Made by a program: the position numbers and the translations under genes. DNA of 17,576 bases from Flavobacteriales bacterium UBA7443 (GTDB taxonomy: Bacteria > Bacteroidota > Bacteroidia > Flavobacteriales_D > Sanyastnellaceae). A model generated the notes under the pieces. That model ran no database searches, was not told where the DNA came from, and worked only from the letters and a program-made list of their open reading frames with translations. Positions 1 through 8,125 of this stretch are shown one piece after another. The first letter of the stretch is position 1. Each line of letters begins with the position of its first letter. Location of the stretch: contig DLQB01000053.1 in assembly GCA_002477505.1 (NCBI GenBank), positions 1-17,576 on the forward strand, given 5' to 3'.

Positions 1-404
1 GAAACGATTTCGGTCTTCTGCTCCGCCTGCGCTTGGCACTCACGGATCCGCTTCTCGCACAACTCAATCTCCAGCGTTTGGTATTCAATCTCCTTATTCA
101 AGGAAGTGAATTCACGGTTGTTTCGAACATTGTTTTGCTGCTCCGTGTACTTCGCGATCAACGCCTTGCTGTCTTCGATTTGAATCTTATAGGCAGAGAT
201 GCGTTGGTTGACCAAGTCGAGGTCCTCTTCCAAACGCTCCAAGCGCGTGCGCAAACCAGCGATTTCGTCTTCAAGGTCTTGAACCTCGAGCGGCAATTCT
301 CCGCGCACGACACGAATGCGGTCAATGCGAGAGTCAATCAGTTGCAAATCGTACAAAGCGCGCAGCTTATCTTCTGCGGTAGATGCGGTTTTTTTCTTAG
401 CCAT
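1..404 (-). CDS. Coiled-coil zinc-ribbon (C4-type) protein, partial
   Basis: This is the 5' part of a gene; its 3' end lies beyond the left window edge. The visible 134 residues begin MAKKKTASTAEDKLRALYDL and continue as a highly charged heptad-rich helix (LIDSRIDRIRVVRGELP, then LEDEIAGLRTRLERLEEDLD and RNNREFTSLNKEIEYQTLEI). This pattern and the RNNREFTSLNKEIE segment match the long antiparallel coiled coil that precedes a C-terminal four-cysteine zinc ribbon in the DUF164/CdsZ-like family. The ribbon itself is outside the window, so that part is inferred. The start at 404 lies 7 bases after the nif3-like stop, so the two are almost certainly one transcript, an arrangement I recall as common in Bacteroidota. 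The family is thought to be a nucleic-acid-binding or adaptor protein of poorly defined role; no function is claimed here. Confidence 0.85.
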   Translation of the reverse strand, partial: MAKKKTASTAEDKLRALYDLQLIDSRIDRIRVVRGELPLEVQDLEDEIAGLRTRLERLEEDLDLVNQRISAYKIQIEDSKALIAKYTEQQNNVRNNREFTSLNKEIEYQTLEIELCEKRIRECQAQAEQKTEIV

Positions 405-411
405 GGTGCGT

Positions 412-1530
412 TCAGCGATAGTGGATAGGATTCGGGTTGGCCGTAGCCAAATGGACGGCAAAATTAGGGAAATATTTGTTTATGCGGTTGACAATCAGGT
501 CAGTTGTTTGCCATTCGCTTTCATAATGCCCCACATCGGCAATCACAATGCGGTCATCCGCATCAAAAAACTCGTGGTATTTGAAGTCTGAAGTGACCAA
601 AACGTCGGCCCCAGCGCGCACGGCATCGAGCAACAAAAACCCGCCAGAACCGCCACATACCGCCACTTTCCGGACCGGCTTCCCCAACAGTTTCGTATGG
701 CGAATGGCCGCACAGCCCAGCGAAGATTTCACCGCATCCAAGAATGCTCCTTCTTCCATGGATTGAGGCAATTCTCCGAGCATTCCACTGCCAACTCCTG
801 CATGAATTTGCTGCAATGGCCAGATACCATGTGCCACTTCTTCGTATGGATGGGTCGATTTCATGGCGGCAAGGACGTCGGTTAATTTCCACGGTTCGAC
901 CACCATTTCCAGTTTTTGCTCTTCCATGGCTTCCCGCATGCCCTGCTCACCCGCATATGGGTTTGCTCCTTCCAATGGCCGAAAGGTGCCTTTGCCCGGC
1001 ACTGCCCAGCCGCATTCGTCATAATTTCCAATCGCACCCGCACCGGCCGCGAACATGGCATCGCGCACCGCATCCACGTGGTCTTCCGGCACATATACCA
1101 CCAATTGCATCAGCGCATCGGGCTTAGGCCGCAACACCTTCAACGATCCGGGAAGGCACCCCACCAATTCAGCCAACTTCATGTTGACTCCGTCCGACAC
1201 GTTATCCAAATTCGTGTGAATCGCATACAATGCAATTCCGTTGGCAATGGCAGCCATGATTGTGCGTTCTACATACGTGTTGCCATTGAATCGTTTCAAT
1301 CCCTTGAAAACAATAGGATGGTGGGAAACAATCATGTTTGCCCCTACCGCAATGGCTTCTTCCACAACCGCTTCCGTGCAATCCAAGGAAACCAATACCG
1401 CCGACACCGCATCGGACTTTCTCCCCACGAGCAGGCCCGAATTGTCATACGATTCTTGCAAAGAGAGCGGTGCCCACGACTCCAGCGCCGTTGTCACATC
1501 CCGGACGGTCAACTTATTTGCATCTTGCAT
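412..1530 (-). CDS. Nif3-like dinuclear metal centre protein (YbgI/NIF3 family)
   Basis: The product is a 372-residue cytosolic protein of the NIF3/YbgI family, which forms toroidal hexamers binding two metal ions per subunit. Its cellular role is still unsettled, despite the database label GTP cyclohydrolase 1 type 2. Expected metal ligands are visible: SHHP at residues 69-72, HTNLDN at 105-110, and DVGHYESE near 332-339 close to the C terminus. Residues ~140-250 are the inserted PII/CutA-like domain found in the longer family members (VVYVPEDHVDAV, GTFRPLEGANPY). The ATG at 1530 is the longest start. However, family members usually begin right at the TVRDVTTALESWAP segment, which here follows an in-frame TTG at residue 7 (1512), so the start is uncertain by six codons. 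The gene is divergent from lpxK across 45 bases and leads the zinc-ribbon gene. Confidence 0.93.
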   Translation of the reverse strand: MQDANKLTVRDVTTALESWAPLSLQESYDNSGLLVGRKSDAVSAVLVSLDCTEAVVEEAIAVGANMIVSHHPIVFKGLKRFNGNTYVERTIMAAIANGIALYAIHTNLDNVSDGVNMKLAELVGCLPGSLKVLRPKPDALMQLVVYVPEDHVDAVRDAMFAAGAGAIGNYDECGWAVPGKGTFRPLEGANPYAGEQGMREAMEEQKLEMVVEPWKLTDVLAAMKSTHPYEEVAHGIWPLQQIHAGVGSGMLGELPQSMEEGAFLDAVKSSLGCAAIRHTKLLGKPVRKVAVCGGSGGFLLLDAVRAGADVLVTSDFKYHEFFDADDRIVIADVGHYESEWQTTDLIVNRINKYFPNFAVHLATANPNPIHYR

Positions 1531-1534
1531 GCAT

Positions 1535-1542
1535 CAAATATA
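1535..1542 (-). promoter_or_regulatory. Bacteroidota -7 promoter element for the nif3-like gene
   Basis: On the minus strand this reads TATATTTG, a perfect match to the phylum's TAnnTTTG consensus. Its 3' end is only 4 bases before the ATG at 1530, so transcription would begin on or next to that codon. No well-spaced -33 TTTG is visible; a TTG lies 14 bases upstream, which is too close. Confidence 0.6.
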
Positions 1543-1563
1543 TTAGCGCGTGTCCACAACCCG

Positions 1564-1571
1564 TACTTTTA
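1564..1571 (+). promoter_or_regulatory. Probable -7 promoter element for lpxK
   Basis: TACTTTTA matches TAnnTTTG at all but the last base and ends 4 bases before the lpxK ATG. It lies back to back with the nif3 element, 21 bases away, inside the 45-base divergent spacer. No -33 element is recognisable. Confidence 0.4.
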
Positions 1572-1575
1572 AGCC

Positions 1576-2631
1576 ATGTTTCGTCGACTGATCCTCCGAG
1601 GACTTGCCTTCGCTTTTGGCGCGGTCGTTCGGCTGCGGCACGGCTTATTTGATTTGGGCATCCTCCCTTCGCGGCCGGGCGCTTTGAAAACCATTGTCCT
1701 CGGAAACCTGACCGTTGGTGGCACCGGCAAAACACCGACCACTGAACGAATCGCTCGCGATTTGCAAAATATCATCGGACTGAAAAAAATCGGCATCTTG
1801 AGCCGCGGATATGGCCGGAAAACAAAAGGGTTTCACTGGGTGTCATCCGGAATGGAAGCCATCGAATGCGGCGATGAGCCACTATTGCTGCGCAAAAACC
1901 TACCTGACGTGCCGGTGGCCGTTTGCGAAAACCGATTGAAAGGCCTTCGAAGGATGAAAGCCGACCATCCCGAGTTGGAATGGGTCGTATGCGATGACGC
2001 TTTTCAACACCGCCGACTGAAGCCCACGATCTCGCTGTTGTTGTTGGATGCGAGCCAACCCATCGCAGCGGACTCCATGCTGCCCGCTGGACGCCTGAGG
2101 GATTTACCGGAACGGATGCACCACGCGGATGCGCTCGTCATCACCCGCCTCGACCCTTCTGCTTCTTTGGACGAAGCCGCATCTGCTCATGGCATTGCGA
2201 AAGCTACCGCCCTGCCTTTGTTTGCCTCATACATGCAGCCTCAACCGCTGCTGCATTGGCCTTCTGGCGCAGAAGCACCCAATGGCGACGCCACACTTTC
2301 ACCCGACAGACGCGAACGCATCATGGCGGTCGCAGGCATCGCACGCCCGGAACGCTTCATGGATCGACTCACGGAGCGCTTCCAGGTGGTTCGAAGGGAA
2401 TGTTTTCCGGATCACCGGGCATTCACCGAAAAGGACTACAAGCGCTGGCGGCGAATCGCAGAAGGCGACCGCCTGCAAGCCATCATCACCACCGAAAAAG
2501 ATGCCATGCGCATCAAGCCTGAATTGACTCAAGGCATGAACATCCGATGCGAGGCAATCAAGGCTGAATGGCATGACACCGCCGCATTCCAGTCATGGTT
2601 GCGCACCGCGATTGAGCGTTGCACAAAATGA
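1576..2631 (+). CDS. lpxK: Tetraacyldisaccharide 4'-kinase (lipid A)
   Basis: LpxK phosphorylates the 4' position of the lipid A disaccharide using ATP, at the inner face of the cytoplasmic membrane. The 351-residue length is usual for the family. The Walker A loop is GGTGKTP at residues 48-54, followed by SRGYGRKTKG near 76-85. Then come GDEPLLL at 99-105 and the signature DDAFQHR at 140-146. AGRLRDLPE follows near 171-179. The N-terminal amphipathic/hydrophobic helix (LILRGLAFAFGAVVRL) fits the membrane-anchoring segment of LpxK. The ATG at 1576 aligns well with usual family N termini. It starts a plus-strand envelope operon; the next gene begins 38-59 bases downstream and lpxH follows. Confidence 0.96.
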   Translation: MFRRLILRGLAFAFGAVVRLRHGLFDLGILPSRPGALKTIVLGNLTVGGTGKTPTTERIARDLQNIIGLKKIGILSRGYGRKTKGFHWVSSGMEAIECGDEPLLLRKNLPDVPVAVCENRLKGLRRMKADHPELEWVVCDDAFQHRRLKPTISLLLLDASQPIAADSMLPAGRLRDLPERMHHADALVITRLDPSASLDEAASAHGIAKATALPLFASYMQPQPLLHWPSGAEAPNGDATLSPDRRERIMAVAGIARPERFMDRLTERFQVVRRECFPDHRAFTEKDYKRWRRIAEGDRLQAIITTEKDAMRIKPELTQGMNIRCEAIKAEWHDTAAFQSWLRTAIERCTK

Positions 2632-2657
2632 CTGCAGGAAATGCCATTAAAATTCAA

Positions 2658-2665
2658 GATATTTG
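2658..2665 (+). promoter_or_regulatory. Possible internal -7 promoter element before the thioredoxin lipoprotein
   Basis: GATATTTG differs from TAnnTTTG only at the first base. Transcription would begin near 2670, giving a leader of about 20 bases that carries the AGGAG at 2680-2684. This would let the lipoprotein and lpxH be transcribed without lpxK. No -33 element is clear. Confidence 0.3.
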
Positions 2666-2679
2666 AATCATGAAGGAAC

Positions 2680-2684
2680 AGGAG
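2680..2684 (+). promoter_or_regulatory. Shine-Dalgarno site that decides the lipoprotein start
   Basis: AGGAG lies 6 bases before the ATG at 2691. Recognisable ribosome binding sites are rare in this window and in the phylum, so this one is informative. It supports initiation at 2691 rather than at the upstream ATG at 2670. Confidence 0.5.
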
Positions 2685-2690
2685 AAAATC

Positions 2691-3908
2691 ATGGCGCCTG
2701 CGCGTTGGGTCAGCAGCCTTGTTGTTGCTGCGCTTATCGTTGGCATCGCGGGCTGTGCGGGTGGAAGTGCAAAAAAGAATAGCATCACAGGCCAATTCAC
2801 CAATGCCAACGGGCAAGGTGTTGAGATTGAATTGCGGAAATGGACGCCAGGGCGTCAAGGCCAGCAGGGCAGGTTTTCGGCCATCGCCGAGTGCACTTCT
2901 GACATGACCGGCAAGTTCGAAATGGACATCGCGCGATCACTTCCCATGGACTTTTACCAACTGATGATTGGACGGACCATTCCAATGGTTGTTATCATGG
3001 ACAGCACAATGGGCGTTCACATCACCGCATCGGTGCCGGAAGCAGGTTACTTGGTGGATGCCGAAATCAAGGGTTCTATTCCAACCGCCGAAGTACACGA
3101 GTATTACGCCAAAGCGATGCCACTTCAAACCACGTTGAGCATGGTAAGCGGAATGATGCAACAAGCACCCGATGCGGAAAGCCGACAGAAACTCTCCGAT
3201 CGCGCCATGAATAAGAAGCAGGAAATCAATGCATGGGCCAACGAATTCCTGCAAAGCCACGACGGCTCCTTGGCCCAACTAGGCCCATTGGAGCACCTCG
3301 ATCCTAGCACGAACACGGCAACCTTTCAAAAGGTCCTCAAATCAACCGCAGATCGCATGACCAGCGGTGCGTTTCACCAAGCATTGACCGCTGCCATCGC
3401 AGGTCAAATCACGCAACAACAAAACCAGCGTGTCGTTAAAAAAGGCAATGGCGCTAACACCGCACGTGCCCAGAAAAACAGCCGGTACGGTGTTGGGGAT
3501 GTCGCCCCTGAAATTGCGATGAACGATCCCGAAGGTGTGGAACGAAAGCTCAGCGACTTGAAAGGCAAAGTAGTGTTGCTTGACTTTTGGGCGTCTTGGT
3601 GCGGCCCATGCCGACGGGAAAACCCCAATGTTGTCAATGCGTACAATGAATACCAGTCCAAAGGTTTCGAAGTATTCTCGGTTTCCTTAGACAAACAAAC
3701 CGACCGTTGGGTGCAAGCCATTGAGCAAGACGGACTGCTCTGGCCCAATCACGTGAGTGACCTCAACGGCTGGCAAAATGCCGCATCTCGGGCGTACGGA
3801 GTAACGAGCATTCCACACGCCGTGCTCATCGACCAAGACGGCGTGATTGCCGCCACGCACCTGCGTGGAAGGGCACTGCAGCAGAAACTCAACGAGTTAC
3901 TTCAATAA
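2691..3908 (+). CDS. TlpA/DUF4369-type thioredoxin-fold lipoprotein
   Basis: This is a periplasmic thiol-disulfide oxidoreductase anchored by lipid. From the ATG at 2691 the protein has 405 residues and starts with a compact lipoprotein signal, MAPARWVSSLVVAALIVGIA, ending in the lipobox GIAGC with Cys22. An upstream in-frame ATG at 2670 would add an acidic, atypical n-region (KEQEKI) and lacks the ribosome site. The mature N-terminal part resembles the DUF4369 beta domain (ITGQFTNANGQGVEIEL). A helical middle region follows, then a C-terminal TlpA/AhpC-TSA thioredoxin domain. The active site is WCGPC, and the cis-proline motif is TSIPHAVLIDQDG. It sits between lpxK and lpxH and is probably cotranscribed with both. 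Its substrates cannot be read from sequence; such proteins usually reduce disulfides of envelope proteins. Confidence 0.88.
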   Translation: MAPARWVSSLVVAALIVGIAGCAGGSAKKNSITGQFTNANGQGVEIELRKWTPGRQGQQGRFSAIAECTSDMTGKFEMDIARSLPMDFYQLMIGRTIPMVVIMDSTMGVHITASVPEAGYLVDAEIKGSIPTAEVHEYYAKAMPLQTTLSMVSGMMQQAPDAESRQKLSDRAMNKKQEINAWANEFLQSHDGSLAQLGPLEHLDPSTNTATFQKVLKSTADRMTSGAFHQALTAAIAGQITQQQNQRVVKKGNGANTARAQKNSRYGVGDVAPEIAMNDPEGVERKLSDLKGKVVLLDFWASWCGPCRRENPNVVNAYNEYQSKGFEVFSVSLDKQTDRWVQAIEQDGLLWPNHVSDLNGWQNAASRAYGVTSIPHAVLIDQDGVIAATHLRGRALQQKLNELLQ

Positions 3909-3921
3909 CCGCATCCCGCAG

Positions 3922-4698
3922 TTGCATCGCGTTCACCTCGCCTCCGATTTGCACCTTGGTGCCCCCAATGCCAGCGAAAGCCGGACGCGCGAATTGCGCT
4001 TCATTGAATGGTTGGAGAATGCTGCAGAAGGAAAAGGACGAGCCAAGGCCGGCCCTGCGACCGAGATTCACCTCGTGGGCGATGTCTTTGATTTTTGGTT
4101 TGAATACAAGCGTGCGGTTCCCAAGGGTGGCGTGCGACTGTTAGGTGCCATCGCCCGCATTGTAGATTCCGGCATTCCCGTTCACTACCATGTGGGCAAC
4201 CACGATCTCTGGACCTTCGGTTATTTCGAAGATGAACTGGGGGTAACGTTGCACCGAGAACCGATTGTCCGTGATTATAACGGCGTGCGATGCATGATTG
4301 GACATGGCGACGGCATCGGACCCGGAGACGCCGGTTACAAGCGCCTAAAAGGCGTTTTTACCAATCCCGCTCTGCAATGGGCTTACCGGTGGGTGCACCC
4401 GGACATTGGAATTGCATTGGCCGAATACCTCTCCCGCAATAGCCGAGCCCGAAAGGGCCATTTGGATCGCCTCGCGGGCGATCGAGAAGAGGAGTGGATC
4501 TGGCAATTTTGTCGAGAACACCTGAGCCGTGAACACATCGATTGTTTCATCTTCGGTCACCGGCACCTGCCCCTCGACTTTGAAGTTCCAGGACCGGAGG
4601 TATCAAAACCTGGACGTTACATCAATCTCGGTGATTGGATCCAGCACTTCACCTCGGTCCGAATTGAATCTGGCGCGGTGCATTTGGACCGTCCTTGA
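3922..4698 (+). CDS. lpxH: UDP-2,3-diacylglucosamine diphosphatase
   Basis: LpxH cleaves UDP-2,3-diacylglucosamine to lipid X and UMP at the membrane surface, an earlier lipid A step than LpxK. It is a calcineurin-type metallophosphoesterase with two metal sites. Visible motifs in order are SDLHLG, GDVFDFWFEY, GNHDLWTFGYFEDELG, GHGDGIGPGDAGYKRLKG, FGHRHLP and INLGDW. The last histidine motifs and the GDxFDxW block are those of LpxH rather than a generic phosphoesterase. The frame is open back to a TTG at 3847, but that would overlap the previous gene by 62 bases with non-family sequence. The TTG at 3922 is 13 bases after that gene's stop. It gives HRVHLASDLHLG right at the N terminus, as in the family, and a normal 258 residues. 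There is no ATG in the vicinity. Transcription ends at the terminator just downstream. Confidence 0.9.
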   Translation: MHRVHLASDLHLGAPNASESRTRELRFIEWLENAAEGKGRAKAGPATEIHLVGDVFDFWFEYKRAVPKGGVRLLGAIARIVDSGIPVHYHVGNHDLWTFGYFEDELGVTLHREPIVRDYNGVRCMIGHGDGIGPGDAGYKRLKGVFTNPALQWAYRWVHPDIGIALAEYLSRNSRARKGHLDRLAGDREEEWIWQFCREHLSREHIDCFIFGHRHLPLDFEVPGPEVSKPGRYINLGDWIQHFTSVRIESGAVHLDRP

Positions 4699-4747
4699 GT
4701 CGATTCATAGCTCATTCTTCGTTCCGACCTTCTCAATTTTAGCCATC

Positions 4748-4781
4748 AAAAAACCCCGAGCCAAAAGGCCCGGGGTTTTTT
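4748..4781. terminator. Bidirectional rho-independent terminator
   Basis: AAAAAACCCCG and CGGGGTTTTTT form the outer arms. They surround an A/C mismatch, three further G:C pairs and an AAAA loop. The stem is GC-rich and flanked by an A run on one side and a T run on the other. It can therefore end both lpxH transcription (plus) and transcription of the facing T9SS-cargo gene (minus). Confidence 0.9.
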
Positions 4782-4802
4782 CATAAACGAATAAATCTGA
4801 GC

Positions 4803-7800
4803 TTATCGCACCAGCAACTTGGCCGTCTTTTGGAAGGTTCCATTGGTCAAGCGCACGATGTATTGGCCGTTCTCCAATCCACTTGCATCCACCACAATGG
4901 GCCCTCCTGCGTATCCACGAATCGCACGGTCAACATTCAAACGTCCCGTGATATCGAAAACCTGCAATTGGAAATCGCCTCGGAATGTTTCAGACTGCAC
5001 CGAGAATGTGCCTTCAGAAACGGGGTTTGGATAAACCAAGAGGCTTTCCACTGCTTCAACGGTCAATTCAGATGGCTCATCAACACCCAAGAATAAATCC
5101 GATCGGAAAATTCCTCGGCCATGCGTCGCTGCATAAATGGCGCCTTGGTTGGACGGGTTGATCCATGCGGATGCGCCACGCCATTGTTGCTTCACATCAA
5201 AGACAGGCGCGGTGATTTGGTCTGAAGTCGACGCCATGTTTTGGTTCGCCATGACCCAGTCATCGCCACCGTTTTCAGTAGCGAAGATGCCATATTCCGT
5301 TCCAACTACGATGCTTTGGCCCGTGGGATCCATCGCGTCGATAACGACATCATAGCATGGCATTTTGCTCAATCCACTCACGTTCCAGATGCTGGACCAT
5401 TGGGGTTGTTCGTCCAAGGCATTGAAGGTTTCTTGCACCTTTCCTGTGGCAAGGGCGCCATAGCCACCCACGGAGATAACGACGTGATTGGGATCGTTCG
5501 GATCCACGGAGACGCCCGTGATGGTAGCACCCAACGAACGGATTTGCTTGCCCATGTTCGCAGGAACATCGGCTTGTGTGTGAATGTCCTCCATGCCGTC
5601 AAAACGGTAAAGCTTTCCATCCCATCCACTCACAAACATGTGGTTGCCTGCTTCTGGCTCAACATTGACTGTAAATTCCACCGCTTTGGTTCCCGTTCCC
5701 GCTGGAGCATTGTCCAAACGCACCCATTCCGGTGTGGTGTTGAAGTTCAAACCATCACGCGTCATCCAAATGCCGTTCCCTCCATTGAAACCCGCAATGG
5801 TCATGGTCGTGTACGGATCATTGACCAGCAATCGGCCAGGAACATCATACATGGTATCCGATGCGTGGAAATACATCGTATCACAAACAGCATTCACGTC
5901 ATAGACATCTACCTCTGCAAACGTCGTGTCAAACCCCACCGTATTGAACACCCACTCATCCCATTCGGCGATGTACAATGAATCCACCACTGGCGTGATG
6001 TCAGTGATGACCATTTCCTGTCCCACCAGAACGCTATCGTCGTAGCAATCAAGCTGCTCGATTGCTTCTTGCGGGTCCATCCAGAAGTAATCGGGATCTT
6101 CCGTCAATGGTTCGCTCAACAGCCGCTCTGGGCGCACGAGCTCATCGTAATATGCCAGTTCTACTCCTTCAGGCAAGGTGTATTCGAAGTCCAAATTCTG
6201 GTTGGAAGTGGACAAGGTGAATGTACTGTCCGTGACGGCTTCACCGTACGGATTGACCAACACCACAGAGCGTTGCGAATCTTGGTCTTCGGTATTCTCG
6301 TACAAGCGCACCACCGAATAAAATTGCCCAATTTCTCCTTCGTCATTGGCAAGCTCCGCAATATTCGCATCGAAGAAACTGCCATAATTCGCGATGTCTC
6401 CCGGCCCTACTGTGCCTCGGCTTAATCCACCGTTTTGGGAAGTAGCATAAAAAGCATATTCGTAGCCCTCAGCTTCTGTCACCTGGGAGATCGAGCAATC
6501 AAAACCATCGCCCCCTTGCACTTCCACCGCTTCTTGATCGCTCAGGAAGTAGCCGCTGGAAGGAATGAAGAGGGATCCATTGTCTTGCGTTCCACCCATG
6601 ACTGCGCTTCGCGCACTGTGGTCCATTCCGTAAAATTGGGTGACCGAGAAGTCTCGGTTGATGTCATTGTATGATTCACCGCCATCCGTGCTTTTGTAAA
6701 TGCCACCATCCGTAGCAACGTACATGTTGCCGGAAGGTGTGAACATCACCTCATGCACATCGGCATGGACGTCGATGTCTGTGCCTGCAAAATCGAAGGC
6801 GTATGCGGCCAATTCTGCTTGCTGGCTTGGTCCTGATCTCCATAGCTCAATGCCGCCTACGTACGCCAAATCTGGCTGGCCTTGCTTGATGCCTAGTGCC
6901 AAGTCATAAATGCCTTGAGGACGAGGGAGCGGAGTCGCTTCGTCGATTTCATTGGGCCAAACATTGCTCCAGCTCTCGCCTCCATTGCCTGTATGGTAGA
7001 GTCCGCCAAACAAACCACCGCTTGTTGCGAAAACAGCAAAGGCATGATTCGCATCATCCATGGAGATGGCTACACGGACGCGTCCGTTTCCACTTTGGGG
7101 AAGGACCGTTTCGTCGTTGTTTGACCCTGACATGCTTTCGAACGAGGTGAAATCCGTCCCGTTGGAACGGTAGACTCGGCAATTGTTCATGCCGATCAGC
7201 ATGTACGATCCGTCAGCAGCGATTGAAATGTCGCCAACCGCTCCATTGATGTCATCGCTAGGGCTCATGGTCATTACGCCATCCTCAATGAAGCCATATC
7301 CTGCGTTGCTTCCAAACCACACCCGGTTATCGTCCAATGGATCCGCTACCATTGCGTCAACCGCTGAAAAGTTTCCAGAGTTGAACTCGCCCGGATCGGT
7401 ACCTTCTACCATCTCAAAATTCTCACCATCTTCGGACCACCAAATTCCGCGTCCTCGAAAGCCGCTGCCGCCATCGCCGTTGCCGCCATCATAGATGGAG
7501 CCGGAGCCTACATAGACGGCGCCATTTCCAAGTACAGCCACCGAACCGATCACCATTTGCTCCAAACCGAAGATTTGGTTCCAATCGTTGCCGCCGTTGT
7601 CGCTCTTCCACAATCCACCCGAAATCGCTCCGGCATATAGCACAGACTCTTCACTTCCGTCTTCCGGAATCACCGCAGCAATGGCTCGGGTACGTCCACC
7701 GATGTTGTCCGGGCCCATTTCATTCCAATAATGATCGGTCGCACGTCCGTCCGAACTTTGCTGAGCAGCGAATCGGACCACTTCGCCGCGAAGTTCGCGG

Positions 7801-8009
7801 AGGCCTTCTTCATTGATCTCACCTGTCTCAATGTCACCGAGCAGCTTCTGCTGAATTTCCCAAGCACCATCAGGCGCCTGTGCTTCAGTAGACGCGGCTC
7901 GTGGTGCATAGCCCAGGGCCTCATCTGAATTTTGAGTGTTGTTGATCTGCCAACCTGTGAGGGCAAGCGCTACAGCCGCTGAGGCCGTGAAAATCGTCTT
8001 CAATTGCAT
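4803..8009 (-). CDS. T9SS-exported Asp-box beta-propeller protein
   Basis: This is a very large secreted protein, 1074 residues from the ATG at 8027 or 1068 from the ATG at 8009. The second start gives a cleaner signal peptide, MQLKTIFTASAAVALALTG, so I prefer it. Residues below use the longer numbering. The segment GPDNIGGRTRA (105-115) and LYAGAISGGLWKSDNGG (130-146) are typical of sortilin/Vps10-like Asp-box propellers. Asp-box turns appear at about 142 (SDNGGNDW), 198 (SEDGENF), 346 (TGNGGESW), 446 (STDGGESY), 756 (TRDGLNF) and 917 (TENGGDDW). Residues ~590-740 are an acidic, Tyr/Asp-rich stretch without Asp boxes that I cannot assign. The last ~80 residues (LLVYPNPVSEGTFSV, LQVFDITGRL, ENGQYIVRLTN, KLLVR) are a type A T9SS sorting domain, removed after passage through the outer membrane. 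The protein is probably surface-attached or released; substrate or ligand is unknown. Confidence 0.9.
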   Translation of the reverse strand: MQLKTIFTASAAVALALTGWQINNTQNSDEALGYAPRAASTEAQAPDGAWEIQQKLLGDIETGEINEEGLRELRGEVVRFAAQQSSDGRATDHYWNEMGPDNIGGRTRAIAAVIPEDGSEESVLYAGAISGGLWKSDNGGNDWNQIFGLEQMVIGSVAVLGNGAVYVGSGSIYDGGNGDGGSGFRGRGIWWSEDGENFEMVEGTDPGEFNSGNFSAVDAMVADPLDDNRVWFGSNAGYGFIEDGVMTMSPSDDINGAVGDISIAADGSYMLIGMNNCRVYRSNGTDFTSFESMSGSNNDETVLPQSGNGRVRVAISMDDANHAFAVFATSGGLFGGLYHTGNGGESWSNVWPNEIDEATPLPRPQGIYDLALGIKQGQPDLAYVGGIELWRSGPSQQAELAAYAFDFAGTDIDVHADVHEVMFTPSGNMYVATDGGIYKSTDGGESYNDINRDFSVTQFYGMDHSARSAVMGGTQDNGSLFIPSSGYFLSDQEAVEVQGGDGFDCSISQVTEAEGYEYAFYATSQNGGLSRGTVGPGDIANYGSFFDANIAELANDEGEIGQFYSVVRLYENTEDQDSQRSVVLVNPYGEAVTDSTFTLSTSNQNLDFEYTLPEGVELAYYDELVRPERLLSEPLTEDPDYFWMDPQEAIEQLDCYDDSVLVGQEMVITDITPVVDSLYIAEWDEWVFNTVGFDTTFAEVDVYDVNAVCDTMYFHASDTMYDVPGRLLVNDPYTTMTIAGFNGGNGIWMTRDGLNFNTTPEWVRLDNAPAGTGTKAVEFTVNVEPEAGNHMFVSGWDGKLYRFDGMEDIHTQADVPANMGKQIRSLGATITGVSVDPNDPNHVVISVGGYGALATGKVQETFNALDEQPQWSSIWNVSGLSKMPCYDVVIDAMDPTGQSIVVGTEYGIFATENGGDDWVMANQNMASTSDQITAPVFDVKQQWRGASAWINPSNQGAIYAATHGRGIFRSDLFLGVDEPSELTVEAVESLLVYPNPVSEGTFSVQSETFRGDFQLQVFDITGRLNVDRAIRGYAGGPIVVDASGLENGQYIVRLTNGTFQKTAKLLVR

Positions 8010-8037
8010 GGTTACAGTTTTATCCAATCAGGAATTC

Positions 8038-8067
8038 GAAAGTTACAACAAACCAAGTGCGTGTCAA
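8038..8067 (-). promoter_or_regulatory. Probable promoter of the T9SS-cargo gene
   Basis: On the minus strand TTGACA (8062-8067) is followed after 16 bases by TAACTTTC (8038-8045), one mismatch from TAnnTTTG. This is the best -33/-7 pair seen in the window. It leaves about 28 bases to the preferred ATG at 8009, or 10 bases to the ATG at 8027. Confidence 0.45.
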
Positions 8068-8125
8068 GCAATTGTGTTCACGACTTCCGCACCAAAACCA
8101 ATGCCAAGGGAATGAACCGCTCAAA

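Noticed and set aside
916..1572. Long plus-strand frame (218 codons) opposite the nif3-like gene
   Set aside because: The minus-strand Nif3 protein has clear family motifs throughout; the opposite frame shows no domain and reflects codon bias.
3847..3921. N-terminal extension of LpxH reading into the thioredoxin lipoprotein gene
   Set aside because: It overlaps the coding end of the upstream gene, has no LpxH family character, and a TTG at 3922 gives a normal-length protein.
5241..5981. Long plus-strand frame (246 codons) opposite the T9SS-cargo gene
   Set aside because: It is a mirror of a continuous 1074-codon gene with recognisable Asp boxes and a sorting domain; His/Arg-rich shadow composition.
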